Source: Verrucomicrobiota bacterium (GTDB lineage: Bacteria; Verrucomicrobiota; Verrucomicrobiia; Chthoniobacterales; Xiphinematobacteraceae). From it: a stretch of DNA of 64,000 nucleotides. The notes under the pieces were generated by a model. It searched no databases, was not told the DNA's origin, and saw only the letters and a program-made list of their open reading frames with translations. The position numbers and the translations under genes were made by a program. The stretch lies in contig JAHFTB010000008.1 of the NCBI GenBank assembly GCA_023269545.1, positions 34,102 through 98,101 on the forward strand, written 5' to 3'. Each line of letters starts with the position of its first letter. The stretch's first letter is position 1. Of the stretch, positions 1-8,399 are shown piece after piece.

Positions 1-369
1 TCCCGCATCGATATAGCAGATCTCCTCATTACTTATGGAGCTGATATGAAAGCTAAAAACAAAAATAATAAGACTCCATATGATTTAACAAAAATGATTT
101 TAACACAAAAGAATGGGATAGAAACCCTTGAAAAACCTGATGCTTTTTATACAGATGATATTAATATCTTTAAACAAGATGGAACAAACAAAAATTCGCT
201 TATAATGACGAAAAAAATAGAAAGAATTCTTGAAAAATTGGATCCTGCTAAGTTGCAGGAAACACCTCCCCCTTCCTTAAGGAGTCGTATCAGTACGCTA
301 TTTGACCGTATCAGGAAGCGCTTGGGATTTCAACACAAACAAGCAGATACCATTTCTGAGCATTTTTAA
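1..369 (+). CDS. Ankyrin-repeat protein, C-terminal part (5' end outside window)
   Basis: The reading frame is open from base 1, so the gene starts upstream of the window. The first visible residues (IADLLITYGADMKAKNKNNK) are the end of one ankyrin repeat and the start of the next: helix ending in LLxxGAD, then the N-K-x-x-K-T-P-Y-D-L hairpin and helix. About 90 further residues show no domain I recognise. They are lysine-, asparagine- and threonine-rich, with a basic stretch SRISTLFDRIRKRLGF near the end. The gene is AT-rich compared with the dnaJ/grpE genes that follow. Ankyrin proteins in PVC symbionts often act on host proteins, but that role is inferred here. The first in-frame ATG (base 46) is inside the repeat and is not the real start. 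Confidence 0.7.
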   Translation, partial: SRIDIADLLITYGADMKAKNKNNKTPYDLTKMILTQKNGIETLEKPDAFYTDDINIFKQDGTNKNSLIMTKKIERILEKLDPAKLQETPPPSLRSRISTLFDRIRKRLGFQHKQADTISEHF

Positions 370-385
370 AATGCCATCTCATTGA

Positions 386-1519
386 CTAAGGAGTAAACAA
401 ATCCTTCAATTTTTCATAGAAAGAGCGATGGATGGGGGTATTATGATCCCCGCAAAGCTCGGCAAATTCTTCCAACTTCTTACGTTGTTCGTTATTCAAA
501 TTTGTCGGAACTTCCACTTGGATTTTCACGTGTAAATCGCCGCGGCCAGAATTGTGCAACGTAGGCATTCCATGATTTCGAACACGAAAGATCGTTCCGT
601 TCTGGGTGCCAGCTGGGATTTTTAGAGACACCGTATTTTTGAGAGTGGGGACCTGGATCTCGCCACCCAACACGGCCATGGTAAATGTAAGAGGAACTTC
701 GCAATAAAGGTCTGCGCCCTCTCGTTGAAACATACGATGTTCCCGAATGTGAATCACCACATAGAGATCGCCCGCATAGCCGCTTCGAATACCCGCTTCA
801 CCTCCTCCCGACGAGCGCAGACGAGAGCCATCTTCAATACCAGCGGGGATTTTTAATTTAATGCGTGAAGTTTTCTCTACGCGGCCTTCGCCACCGCAGG
901 ATCGACAAGGTTTTTCGATGACATGTCCAGTTCCTTGACACGTGGGACATGTCTGAGCCACTTGAAAAAATCCTCGGGCGGCCACAACCTGTCCGCGGCC
1001 ATGGCACATGGGGCAGACAATTGCTTTGGATCCGGATTGAGCGCCTGTTCCTTCACAGCAATCGCAAGCGTCCAATTTTCGAATCTCAATTTCCTTTTCG
1101 CATCCCAGAGCCGCCTCTTCGAGGGCAATTTGCATGTCGTAGCGGAGATCCGCTCCTCGCTGACGTCCATTGCCATCGCCTCGGCCTCCGCCGAAGAATT
1201 GCTCAAAAATTCCCCCGCCTCCTTCGGTACCAAAAACTTCTCGGAAAATATCGAATGGATCGTGCCCTCCTCGCGGGGCTCCTCCTCCTTGTTGAAAGGC
1301 GGCGTGGCCATAGCGATCGTATGCGGCTCGTTTGTCCGCATCCATGAGCACATCGTACGCTTCCCCGAGCTCTTTGAAGCACTCCTCCGCTTCGTTATCT
1401 CCCGGATTTTTGTCCGGATGAAATTTTACCGCGAGTTTCCGATAGGAACGCTTAATTTCATCGGCAGTCGCACTTTTTGAAATGCCGAGAACCTCATAGT
1501 AATCCCTTTTATCCCTCAT
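386..1519 (-). CDS. dnaJ: Chaperone DnaJ
   Basis: Hsp40 co-chaperone that delivers unfolded proteins to DnaK and stimulates its ATPase, in the cytoplasm. All parts of a type I DnaJ are visible in 377 residues: J domain at 1-70 with the HPD motif at 34-36, a Gly/Phe-rich linker at about 77-118, four CxxCxGxG zinc-binding motifs beginning near residues 152, 169, 191 and 205, and the C-terminal substrate-binding region. Length is normal for the family. Its ATG overlaps the grpE stop codon by 4 bases, so it is translationally coupled to grpE and is the last gene of the phosphatase-grpE-dnaJ operon. No dnaK is present in the window. Confidence 0.97.
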   Translation of the reverse strand: MRDKRDYYEVLGISKSATADEIKRSYRKLAVKFHPDKNPGDNEAEECFKELGEAYDVLMDADKRAAYDRYGHAAFQQGGGAPRGGHDPFDIFREVFGTEGGGGIFEQFFGGGRGDGNGRQRGADLRYDMQIALEEAALGCEKEIEIRKLDACDCCEGTGAQSGSKAIVCPMCHGRGQVVAARGFFQVAQTCPTCQGTGHVIEKPCRSCGGEGRVEKTSRIKLKIPAGIEDGSRLRSSGGGEAGIRSGYAGDLYVVIHIREHRMFQREGADLYCEVPLTFTMAVLGGEIQVPTLKNTVSLKIPAGTQNGTIFRVRNHGMPTLHNSGRGDLHVKIQVEVPTNLNNEQRKKLEEFAELCGDHNTPIHRSFYEKLKDLFTP

Positions 1520-2064
1520 GAATTTGCGGTACCTTTGGATACCACTACGATAGAGGGGCGTAGAAGCCGATCCCGCAGCTTATAGCCATTTCTCAGTTGG
1601 CGAATGATATTCCCTTCTTGCACCTCATCGCTATGTTCTTGGCTCACCGCTTCATGGAAATTGGGATCAAAAGGGAGACCGACTGTTTCGATGATCTGAA
1701 CGCCGCTATCTCTGAGAAAGTCGAGGAGTTGTTTTTGTACCATGGTCATACCGACTAGGATACTACCACTTGAAGAGTCGGTGCCTTTGGCGGCCTCCAG
1801 GCCTAGTTCAAAGCTGTCCACTATGGGCAGGAGGCGTTCCAGTAAGGCCGCATTGGCATATCGAATGGCATCTTCTTTTTCACGAACGATGCGCTTACGA
1901 TAATTATCCAGTTCAGCTTGGCTCCGCAGGGCTAAATCTTTGTATTTTTCCGCTTCGATTTTAAGAGCTTCTGACTCGGACAAAATGGAAGCCTGGTCAG
2001 CTTCCGGTACGGCGGAGGAGGAGGGCGCTTGCGTATTATTTTCCGCTGGTTCGGGTGTATTCAT
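1516..2064 (-). CDS. grpE: Nucleotide exchange factor GrpE
   Basis: Releases ADP from DnaK. The 182-residue protein has the usual layout: an acidic, disordered N-terminus (to about residue 35), a long coiled coil with the family motif [19 protein letters not shown], and a C-terminal beta domain with the typical [12 protein letters not shown] segment. The gene sits between an RsbU-like phosphatase and dnaJ, overlapping both by 4 bases, so the three genes are almost certainly one transcript. Placing grpE first and dnaJ next is common. Placing a partner-switching phosphatase directly in front is less so. Confidence 0.95.
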   Translation of the reverse strand: MNTPEPAENNTQAPSSSAVPEADQASILSESEALKIEAEKYKDLALRSQAELDNYRKRIVREKEDAIRYANAALLERLLPIVDSFELGLEAAKGTDSSSGSILVGMTMVQKQLLDFLRDSGVQIIETVGLPFDPNFHEAVSQEHSDEVQEGNIIRQLRNGYKLRDRLLRPSIVVVSKGTANS

Positions 2065-3521
2065 AACTTTCTGATGGCGATAAGGGTGATGTCATCGTGT
2101 TGCGGATAGTTTCCCGCAAAACCTTTAAGATCTTCTGTCAGCCGCTTGACCACGCCTGCCGCCCCTTCGATAGCGTTGGCTTGAAGTCCTTGAATCAGGC
2201 GGGGCATTCCAAATTCCTGACCGGTTTCTTCCAGTGCCTCTGTGGCACCATCGGTATAAAGCAACAGGCAATCGTTCGGGTTGAGGCGAAACGAAAAGTC
2301 CGCGCACACTCTATCGAAGACCTCTCCGCTGTCAATTCCAAGAGCCATCCCTTTTGGGGTTAATTTTTCTACCTCTTGAGTATCCGCATGATACAGCAAT
2401 GGAGCATCATGGCCCGCCCGGGCTAGCATAGCCGTACCTTGTTCGGCATCGAGGATCAAATAAGCCATACTAATAAACATGTCCTCCTTAATGTCGGGGT
2501 AAAGCTGACTATTTACGCGACGCAAGACTTCGGCGCTGGAGCGGCTATTGGGGGCCTGGCTTCGGATTACGCTCCGACACATTGCCATAATGAGCGAAGC
2601 TGGCACGCCTTTGCCAGAGACATCCGCAATGACAATACCGGTCCGGTGTTCGTCCACGGTAATGTAATCATAGTAATCGCCGCTGACATAACGTGCCGGA
2701 ATGTTGAGTCCACTGATTTCGTAGCCCGGGACGGTTGGAGGCGCGGAGGGAAGGAGGATCCCTTGAATTTCCCGAGCGATTTCCAAATCGTGTTGAAGGC
2801 GTTTTTTTTCCCCGGCTTCGAGATAGATGATTTCGTTGTAAAGTGCAAAAGCTGATTGCTCGGTAATGGTGCCAAAGACATCGAGATCGCTTTGTGTAAA
2901 GGGCGTACTCAGGGGGCCGTTGGCAAGGGCAAGAATACCTAATGTTTTGCGACAGTATACGAGAGGTGCCACTATTGCGGAATGGGCTCGAACTGAGGAT
3001 TCGCTTCCATTGATGGCACTGAGTTCCTCTGCGTTCAAGAGTTTGGGCGCGCCGGAATTCCAAACACTCCCCAGCACGCTGTTCTCTCGGTTCACGCTAT
3101 GCAGACGCAGATAACTCTCTAGGGCAATGGGCATAGTGGCCGCTTGCTCCAAAATGCGAGTGGGTACTTCGACCAAGGGAGGACATGCATTGGATACATA
3201 GGCAGGCACGAGTAAGGAATCACTTCTATCCACCAGGTAGAGGCATCCTCCTCGGGCTTCGAGAATCCGGATGGCTCCCTCAACGATAAATCGGTGGAGT
3301 TGGGAAGAGCGGACTCCTTCGGAAAAGGCTTCTCCCAGGCCATGCAGAAAATCAAAAACACGACTTTCTTCCACTTGGATGTCGGCCCGTGCCTTTTCGA
3401 GTTCTCCGATCTTGCGTGTAAATAAATTGATTACAATCAGCAATGCAGCTGAAATCCCCAGGAATAAGGCGATGAGGACGTAGATTTCAATGGAATGGGA
3501 AGTTACGCTGGCAATTTCCAC
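2061..3521 (-). CDS. Membrane-anchored GAF-SpoIIE (RsbU-like) protein phosphatase
   Basis: Predicted PP2C-type serine phosphatase that would dephosphorylate a STAS-domain anti-anti-sigma factor in a partner-switching pathway. One transmembrane helix lies near the N-terminus (IEIYVLIALFLGISAALLIV), followed by a short helical linker, a GAF-type sensor region (about 65-225) and a SpoIIE phosphatase domain from about 270 to the end. The latter shows metal-binding motifs VSGDYYD, IADVSGKGVPA, ARAGHDAPLL and YTDGATEA. I prefer the GTG at 3521 because a strong GGAGG ribosome site (3531-3535) precedes it; the frame also reads back to an ATG at 3548, which would bury that site in coding sequence. It overlaps grpE by 4 bases. 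A STAS protein encoded at 4064-4582 is the obvious candidate substrate, though that is inference. Confidence 0.88.
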   Translation of the reverse strand: MEIASVTSHSIEIYVLIALFLGISAALLIVINLFTRKIGELEKARADIQVEESRVFDFLHGLGEAFSEGVRSSQLHRFIVEGAIRILEARGGCLYLVDRSDSLLVPAYVSNACPPLVEVPTRILEQAATMPIALESYLRLHSVNRENSVLGSVWNSGAPKLLNAEELSAINGSESSVRAHSAIVAPLVYCRKTLGILALANGPLSTPFTQSDLDVFGTITEQSAFALYNEIIYLEAGEKKRLQHDLEIAREIQGILLPSAPPTVPGYEISGLNIPARYVSGDYYDYITVDEHRTGIVIADVSGKGVPASLIMAMCRSVIRSQAPNSRSSAEVLRRVNSQLYPDIKEDMFISMAYLILDAEQGTAMLARAGHDAPLLYHADTQEVEKLTPKGMALGIDSGEVFDRVCADFSFRLNPNDCLLLYTDGATEALEETGQEFGMPRLIQGLQANAIEGAAGVVKRLTEDLKGFAGNYPQHDDITLIAIRKL

Positions 3522-3530
3522 GAATGAATT

Positions 3531-3535
3531 CCTCC
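3531..3535 (-). promoter_or_regulatory. Ribosome binding site deciding the phosphatase start
   Basis: On the minus strand this reads GGAGG, nine bases before a GTG at 3521. It favours GTG 3521 over the ATG at 3548 as the start of the RsbU-like gene. Good Shine-Dalgarno sequences are otherwise scarce in this window. Confidence 0.6.
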
Positions 3536-3548
3536 CTGCTGAGAGCAT

Positions 3549-3988
3549 GGCGCAAATAAATGCATAACTGGCAGTTGTTGGATGTATTTATTTTTGGAGT
3601 GAGAGATATATTTATGGTGCAGCACACTCATAATGGTGTCGAAGCATGTTTCCAATGGGAAAGACGTAAAAATATGGTGCATTCCCTTGGGCCCTACACA
3701 CCCATATTTTTTCCCGGAATCATCCTCCGGCTGATCTCCCTGCAAGGATCTACGGGGAGATATCATCCCCCCGCTCAACCCCCACTCAATGAATATAAGC
3801 GACGTTGAATCGTTGATCAATTGGGAAAATTCATTTTTTCCGAAAAAATGTGTGAATTCGTGCATTACAGAAAAGGGGGTACTGCGCTACTGCGTGAAAT
3901 GAGCAGATCAGACATTGCACACGTCTTGTCCGAGGCTGGCCGGACTTTCTTGTGCATCATTCGTAAACCCCAGAGCCTAAGAAAAGTG
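3549..3988. other. Intergenic region without recognisable gene
   Basis: About 440 bases between the phosphatase gene and a D-family repeat. Short open frames exist on both strands (plus strand 3560-3808 and 3821-4018), but their translations have no recognisable domain, no convincing ribosome site and unremarkable composition. The region presumably holds the promoter of the phosphatase-grpE-dnaJ operon. I could not identify a convincing -35/-10 pair by eye. Confidence 0.4.
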
Positions 3989-4055
3989 GCGAATTGCTCC
4001 CAAGAACTGAATAGATAAAGAAATGCTTTCCTTAAAGAAAGCCCAGTTCCTGGGC
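3989..4055 (-). repeat. Family D inverted-repeat element, copy D1
   Basis: A 67-base element whose ends pair as CCCAAGAACT and AGTTCCTGGG. It matches copies at 14943-15010 (same orientation) and 53892-53958 (opposite orientation), with a partial copy at 27515-27540. The similarity includes the outer GCGAATTGC block on one side. It lies just downstream of the STAS gene stop codon, where it could also fold into a transcript-end hairpin. Confidence 0.65.
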
Positions 4056-4063
4056 AAAACGCC

Positions 4064-4582
4064 CTAAATGTTAGAAGGATTGGGGGAATTTTCTTGTTCG
4101 AGATATTCAAGGACATCTTTAAAGCGCGCCGCATTTTTGGGCTGCGCTGCGATCAATGCTTGATGGGCAGTGATAACGGTCTCACGTGTGGCGACAGGTT
4201 GGATCGGTTTCGGTTCCTCTAACTGCTTGGTTTCTGGCGATTGAGGAGCATTGGTATCACCCGGACATCGAACTGCAAAAATTTGATTGAGACCTAAACT
4301 TTCCAAAAGTCCGTTATTGCGATCATTGACGTTGATGGCTTGCAGATTTCCTTGTCCCATTTCCCGCAAACGGAGAGCGATACCTGCAAGAGTCCCCATG
4401 AAAGTGGAGTCCATGAGTTCGCATTTCTCCAGGTCCACCACAAAATTGCGGAATCCTTTTTGGATCATGCATTTGGAAAATTCCTTGAGGCCAGGACTGT
4501 TTTGAAACGAGCCTCGCCCTTCCACACGTATCCAGGCTTCTTGACCGAAACAACCGACTAGGACTGGAGAGGCCGTACCCAC
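4064..4582 (-). CDS. STAS-domain anti-anti-sigma-factor-like protein
   Basis: A 172-residue protein with an N-terminal STAS domain (about 5-110). Visible are the strand-loop VVDLEKCELMDSTFMGTLAG, with Asp58-Ser59-Thr60 at the site normally phosphorylated by an anti-sigma kinase, and a following helix. The C-terminal 60 residues are low-complexity (Glu/Pro/Thr/Lys) and then helical, an extension beyond the usual 100-110 residue SpoIIAA size. The start is a GTG. It is on the same strand as, and upstream of, the RsbU-like phosphatase (about 540 bases apart), so the two probably form a phosphatase/substrate pair. No anti-sigma kinase or sigma factor is seen in the window. Confidence 0.82.
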   Translation of the reverse strand: MGTASPVLVGCFGQEAWIRVEGRGSFQNSPGLKEFSKCMIQKGFRNFVVDLEKCELMDSTFMGTLAGIALRLREMGQGNLQAINVNDRNNGLLESLGLNQIFAVRCPGDTNAPQSPETKQLEEPKPIQPVATRETVITAHQALIAAQPKNAARFKDVLEYLEQENSPNPSNI

Positions 4583-4730
4583 AATTTGAGTGACTTACCT
4601 ATCGATTAACTCTGTGCCCCTTGCCTGTCAATGGCCCTCTGCCTTTAAGACACTTTATTTGCCATAACCGTTTTGATTCACGCACCTACTCTTCTGCCTA
4701 GGATGAAGGAGAATATGGAGTCTCACTACA

Positions 4731-5246
4731 CTATTTCCAGAGGAAAGATTGTCGGAAAGCGACAATCTTTCTGTCCACGATCAACAGAATCCTCCAAGCG
4801 ACCACCCTTCCAAACTCCAAATATTCATCTCCGATGACGTTGAAAGTGGATTCATAAGAACCGAATGCATTCGGATAATAACGCTCCATGGCTTGGGGAT
4901 GGTTCCCTAGGATCGATTGATAATATTCGTATCGGACTGTAACATTTTCTCTTTGGGACGTACGCCAGTAGAATGAGGAATAATTTCCGCGCAATGCATC
5001 GAATTGAAGCTGAGATATAGCGCCGTAATTGATATAACTCCGTTCGAACATCACGGCATCATTCACGGTAGGCGGGGAATAATTGGATTCATTATAAAAC
5101 TGTGTCATCTTTCGGATCTGAAAATGATCATTCAGTTGGAGTGGAAGAACCTGTGGTTTAGCGAGTTTCACCAGCTCTGGCTCCGGAGTCACGCAACCTG
5201 CCAGACAGAGCGCAAATAAAAAAAATAAAACAGGGCGCTGAATCAT
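4731..5246 (-). CDS. Predicted lipoprotein of unknown function
   Basis: A 171-residue protein with a classic lipoprotein signal peptide: basic start, hydrophobic stretch FFLFALCLAGC with the lipobox Leu-Ala-Gly-Cys ending at Cys18, then VTPEPE. The mature part is rich in Tyr and Asn and contains a Y-W-R-T-S motif and many alternating hydrophobic positions, suggesting a small beta-rich or alpha/beta domain. I do not recognise the family. It is divergent from the prepilin peptidase gene at 5340 and shares a short intergenic region with it. Envelope location is likely; function is unknown. Confidence 0.72.
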   Translation of the reverse strand: MIQRPVLFFLFALCLAGCVTPEPELVKLAKPQVLPLQLNDHFQIRKMTQFYNESNYSPPTVNDAVMFERSYINYGAISQLQFDALRGNYSSFYWRTSQRENVTVRYEYYQSILGNHPQAMERYYPNAFGSYESTFNVIGDEYLEFGRVVAWRILLIVDRKIVAFRQSFLWK

Positions 5247-5339
5247 GAGGGCAATCTAAAATGGAGAATACATACGTTTAATCGGGAGGAAAGAGCAGCC
5301 GGAGCAGTTCGGTTTATTTAAAATGCTATCAAACAGGCA

Positions 5340-6416
5340 ATGAAATTTTGGATTTTTGCGACTGGCTCCTTCATAGTGGGGGCCATTGTGGGTTCGTTTT
5401 TGAATGTGTGTATTTACAGATTGCCGCGGGGTCTTTCTCTGTACCGTCCTCGGCGTTCATTTTGTCCGACTTGCCGGAGTTCGCTGAAAGGAAAGGAGCT
5501 GGTCCCGATTTTGAGTTGGTTAGTGCTGGGAAGGCACTGTTCACGGTGTCACACTTCGATTTCATTCCGATATCCTCTGGTAGAATTACTGACGGGCCTA
5601 TTATTTGCAGTTTTCCAGATCATTTTTCCCCAGGCTTGGGGATTTTGGGTATTGGTTTCGCTGCTAGTCGTAGCCACCTTTATTGATTTGGAAACTCTGA
5701 CTATTCCTAATTCTGTGACATGGGGTGGGGTGCTGGCCGGGACGGGTTTGAGTTTTGTATTTCCTTCCTCGCTGGAAATAGCGTCTGCTACTGCGGGCCT
5801 ACTCACGGCGCTCAGTGGTGCAATGACTGGGTATTTGTTGTTATGGGGAGTTCTGGAGGTAGGCAAATGGGCTTTCGGAAAGATTCGACTGGGCTGGGAT
5901 TCTCCCCGGGAATTTTGTTTTTCCTATAAGGGAGAAAGTAGTCTCTTTGAGTGTGCGGGAGAAATTTGGAGAGGAGAAGAAATGTTTGTACGTAAAAATG
6001 ATGAATTGATGATTGAAACGGATTTTTGGAAACTCTCGGATGATGTGAAAGGAAGTGGCGTGATTCGTTTAAGGAAGGGATATTTACTTAATTCTCAAGG
6101 AAATACGCCTATTAATGAAGGGCAGAAAATTTTGGGGAGCGCTACTTCCGTGTCCATTCCTCGAGAAGCCATGGGGTGGGGCGATGTGAAGTTTCTTGCA
6201 GCCATTGGGGCGTTTATAGGAGTGCCGGGAGTTTTATTCACTCTCTTTTTCGCTTCTTTATTTGGCGCATTGATTGGAGCGTGTATTCTTCTCTTTCGTC
6301 AATGTCATGAGGGAATGCCTATTCCCTTTGGACCGTTTCTGGCAATGGGAACGCTGGCGTGGATTTTCGGAGGTCAAACCCTCTGGAATATCTATTTTTC
6401 CCGTTTCGGAATTTAA
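5340..6416 (+). CDS. Type IV prepilin peptidase / N-methyltransferase (A24 family)
   Basis: Inner-membrane aspartic protease that cleaves type IV pilin or type II secretion pseudopilin leaders. The start VGSFLNVCIYRLPRGLS is the family N-terminal motif. A cytoplasmic zinc site follows with Cys42, Cys45, Cys67 and Cys70. The two catalytic aspartates are visible: Asp116 in FIDLETLTIPN and Asp282 in GWGDVKFLAAIG. Hydrophobic helices fill the rest. At 358 residues it is longer than the usual 250-290 because of a soluble insert at about 185-275, between the two catalytic segments. No pilin or pilus assembly genes are nearby. The ABC exporter gene follows after 12 bases. Confidence 0.9.
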   Translation: MKFWIFATGSFIVGAIVGSFLNVCIYRLPRGLSLYRPRRSFCPTCRSSLKGKELVPILSWLVLGRHCSRCHTSISFRYPLVELLTGLLFAVFQIIFPQAWGFWVLVSLLVVATFIDLETLTIPNSVTWGGVLAGTGLSFVFPSSLEIASATAGLLTALSGAMTGYLLLWGVLEVGKWAFGKIRLGWDSPREFCFSYKGESSLFECAGEIWRGEEMFVRKNDELMIETDFWKLSDDVKGSGVIRLRKGYLLNSQGNTPINEGQKILGSATSVSIPREAMGWGDVKFLAAIGAFIGVPGVLFTLFFASLFGALIGACILLFRQCHEGMPIPFGPFLAMGTLAWIFGGQTLWNIYFSRFGI

Positions 6417-6428
6417 ATTACTCTTATT

Positions 6429-8273
6429 ATGTCCAATGCTTCCCAGCCAAAAATCTCTTTGTTGCAGTTAGTACGGGCTGCTTGGACTCCCTATAAGCGA
6501 ATGCTGCCATTTCTACAACCGTACTGGAAACAGTTTGCATGGGCCATGCTGTGTGGGGTGAGTTATGCGGGAGTGAATGGCTGTATTCCGCTGGCTGCGA
6601 AATACGTAGGAGAACATGTCTTTAAGAGTGGAGCCACCCAAGCGGAGCTGCTCCGGGCAGCGGATGCGAATCAAGGCTCTCATCTCACTTCCACAATCAT
6701 TCTGGTTTGTGCATTGATTCCCATCACGATGATCACCAGAAGTATCCTCTCCTATTTAAACAGTTACTATATGATGTGGGTCAGCCTTCGTGCTCTGAGT
6801 GATATGAGGCAGCAACTGTTTAACCATTTGGTTTCACAATCCTTGGATTTTTTCAATCGATCGAAAGCGGGACAATTGATTTCCCGGGTGATGAACGATA
6901 CTAATAATGCTCAGAGCGCCCTGGTCATGATTGCTTCTGATGTGATCAAGGCTCCCCTTTCTGTAATAGTAGGCATCGCCGTCCTGGTCCGGATCGACTG
7001 GAAGTTTAGTCTCACCACCCTCGTCCTGCTTCCCATTTGCATGATTCCGGTTTTGGTATTTGGAAAAAAAATACGAAAGGCGGGCAAGGCAGCGGATAAT
7101 GAAGCGGGCATTATGTCCGTGATTCTTCAAGAATCTTTTGCAGGAATTCGCATGATCAAAGGATTTGGACGAGAAGAATATCAGATAAAACTTTTCCGAA
7201 AATCCAGTGAGGCCCAATTTCACAACAGCCTCAAAATTCGTAGAAGCGGCGATATCGTACAGCCCTTGATTGAGAGTGTTTCGGCATTGGGAGTCTCTCT
7301 TGCATTGCTTTATGTGTATACCGGGCAGATGTCGGCTGTAAAATTTTTGGCTTTGCTTGCCGGGCTTTTTCTTCTTTATGAACCTGTAAAACGTATTAGC
7401 AGAATTCCTCTTCAGCTACAAAGGTGCATCACATCGGCCACAAATATTTTTAATCTTCTCGATATCGCCCCTTCCATTCAAGATCAGCCAAGCGCACGAG
7501 AACTGATACATGTCCAAGGACATATCGAATTTCAAGGCGTGTCTTTTTCCTATGTGCCGGATAAAAAAGCCGTGTCGAATATCTCGTTCTCTATTCAATC
7601 GGGATGTCGGTATGCTCTGGTGGGGGCCAGTGGTGCCGGAAAAAGCACGATTCTCTCTCTTCTCTTGCGATTCTATGATCCCCAGGAAGGTCGCATCTTA
7701 TTTGATGGAAAAGATGTTTTGTCTCTCACCCAAAAATCTCTTCGTAACCATATCAGTCTCGTCAGCCAGGACACCTTCCTCTTCCATGATACGATCTACG
7801 AAAATATTCGCTATGGGCGCTTGGATGCTTCTCAATCGGAAGTCGAAGAAGCGGCACACCTGGCATTCGCACATCACTTTATTCTGGAACAACCGCAGGG
7901 CTATAACACCATCATTGGGGACAAGGGATGTCAGCTTTCCGGCGGACAACAGCAGAGACTTTCCATTGCTCGTGCCATCCTAAAAAATGCTCCCATTTTG
8001 CTGTTGGACGAAGCGACATCCGCACTGGATTCGGAGTCCGAACATATGATTCAATCCGCCCTGGAACGATTAGCCCAAAACCGTACGACCATCGCGATCG
8101 CACACCGTCTTTCCACCATTCTGAAATCAGACCAAATTATCGTTATGGAAGGCGGGCGCATTGTCGAAGAGGGGCCTCACCTTCAATTGCTCGATCAATC
8201 CATGATCTATCGAAAGCTCTATGAATTGCAATTTCTCAGCCACGTCCCTCAAGAAGCACTCGGCATCTCCTAG
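6429..8273 (+). CDS. ABC transporter, fused permease and ATPase (MsbA-like)
   Basis: A 614-residue half-transporter with an N-terminal six-helix exporter domain (about 30-340) and a C-terminal ATPase (about 360-600). The ATPase shows Walker A GASGAGKST, the Q-loop in VSQDTFLFHDTIYENIRYG, the signature LSGGQQQR, Walker B ILLLDEATSALD and the H-loop AIAHRLST. It is expected to work as a homodimer in the inner membrane and to flip lipids or other hydrophobic cargo. MsbA-like lipid A export is the closest match, but substrate cannot be decided from sequence. The N-terminus carries about 30 extra residues before the first membrane helix. Likely cotranscribed with the prepilin peptidase gene. Confidence 0.9.
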   Translation: MSNASQPKISLLQLVRAAWTPYKRMLPFLQPYWKQFAWAMLCGVSYAGVNGCIPLAAKYVGEHVFKSGATQAELLRAADANQGSHLTSTIILVCALIPITMITRSILSYLNSYYMMWVSLRALSDMRQQLFNHLVSQSLDFFNRSKAGQLISRVMNDTNNAQSALVMIASDVIKAPLSVIVGIAVLVRIDWKFSLTTLVLLPICMIPVLVFGKKIRKAGKAADNEAGIMSVILQESFAGIRMIKGFGREEYQIKLFRKSSEAQFHNSLKIRRSGDIVQPLIESVSALGVSLALLYVYTGQMSAVKFLALLAGLFLLYEPVKRISRIPLQLQRCITSATNIFNLLDIAPSIQDQPSARELIHVQGHIEFQGVSFSYVPDKKAVSNISFSIQSGCRYALVGASGAGKSTILSLLLRFYDPQEGRILFDGKDVLSLTQKSLRNHISLVSQDTFLFHDTIYENIRYGRLDASQSEVEEAAHLAFAHHFILEQPQGYNTIIGDKGCQLSGGQQQRLSIARAILKNAPILLLDEATSALDSESEHMIQSALERLAQNRTTIAIAHRLSTILKSDQIIVMEGGRIVEEGPHLQLLDQSMIYRKLYELQFLSHVPQEALGIS

Positions 8274-8399
8274 CGTATGAAACTCAAAATGGCCCGATCT
8301 GCCGGCAACAACTGGAACCGGAGTTTTCTTTCCTAGGCACACCGTCCTTCGAATGAGCCTTCTCAATACCTTCACTATTTAAATACCTTCATTATTTTC

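Noticed and set aside
923..1480. Long plus-strand open frame of 185 codons opposite dnaJ
   Set aside because: It is a shadow of dnaJ, whose domains are complete and conserved on the minus strand; the translation has no recognisable domain.
3560..4018. Two plus-strand frames (82 and 65 codons) upstream of the phosphatase gene
   Set aside because: No domain, no ribosome site, unusual composition; the second runs into repeat D1.
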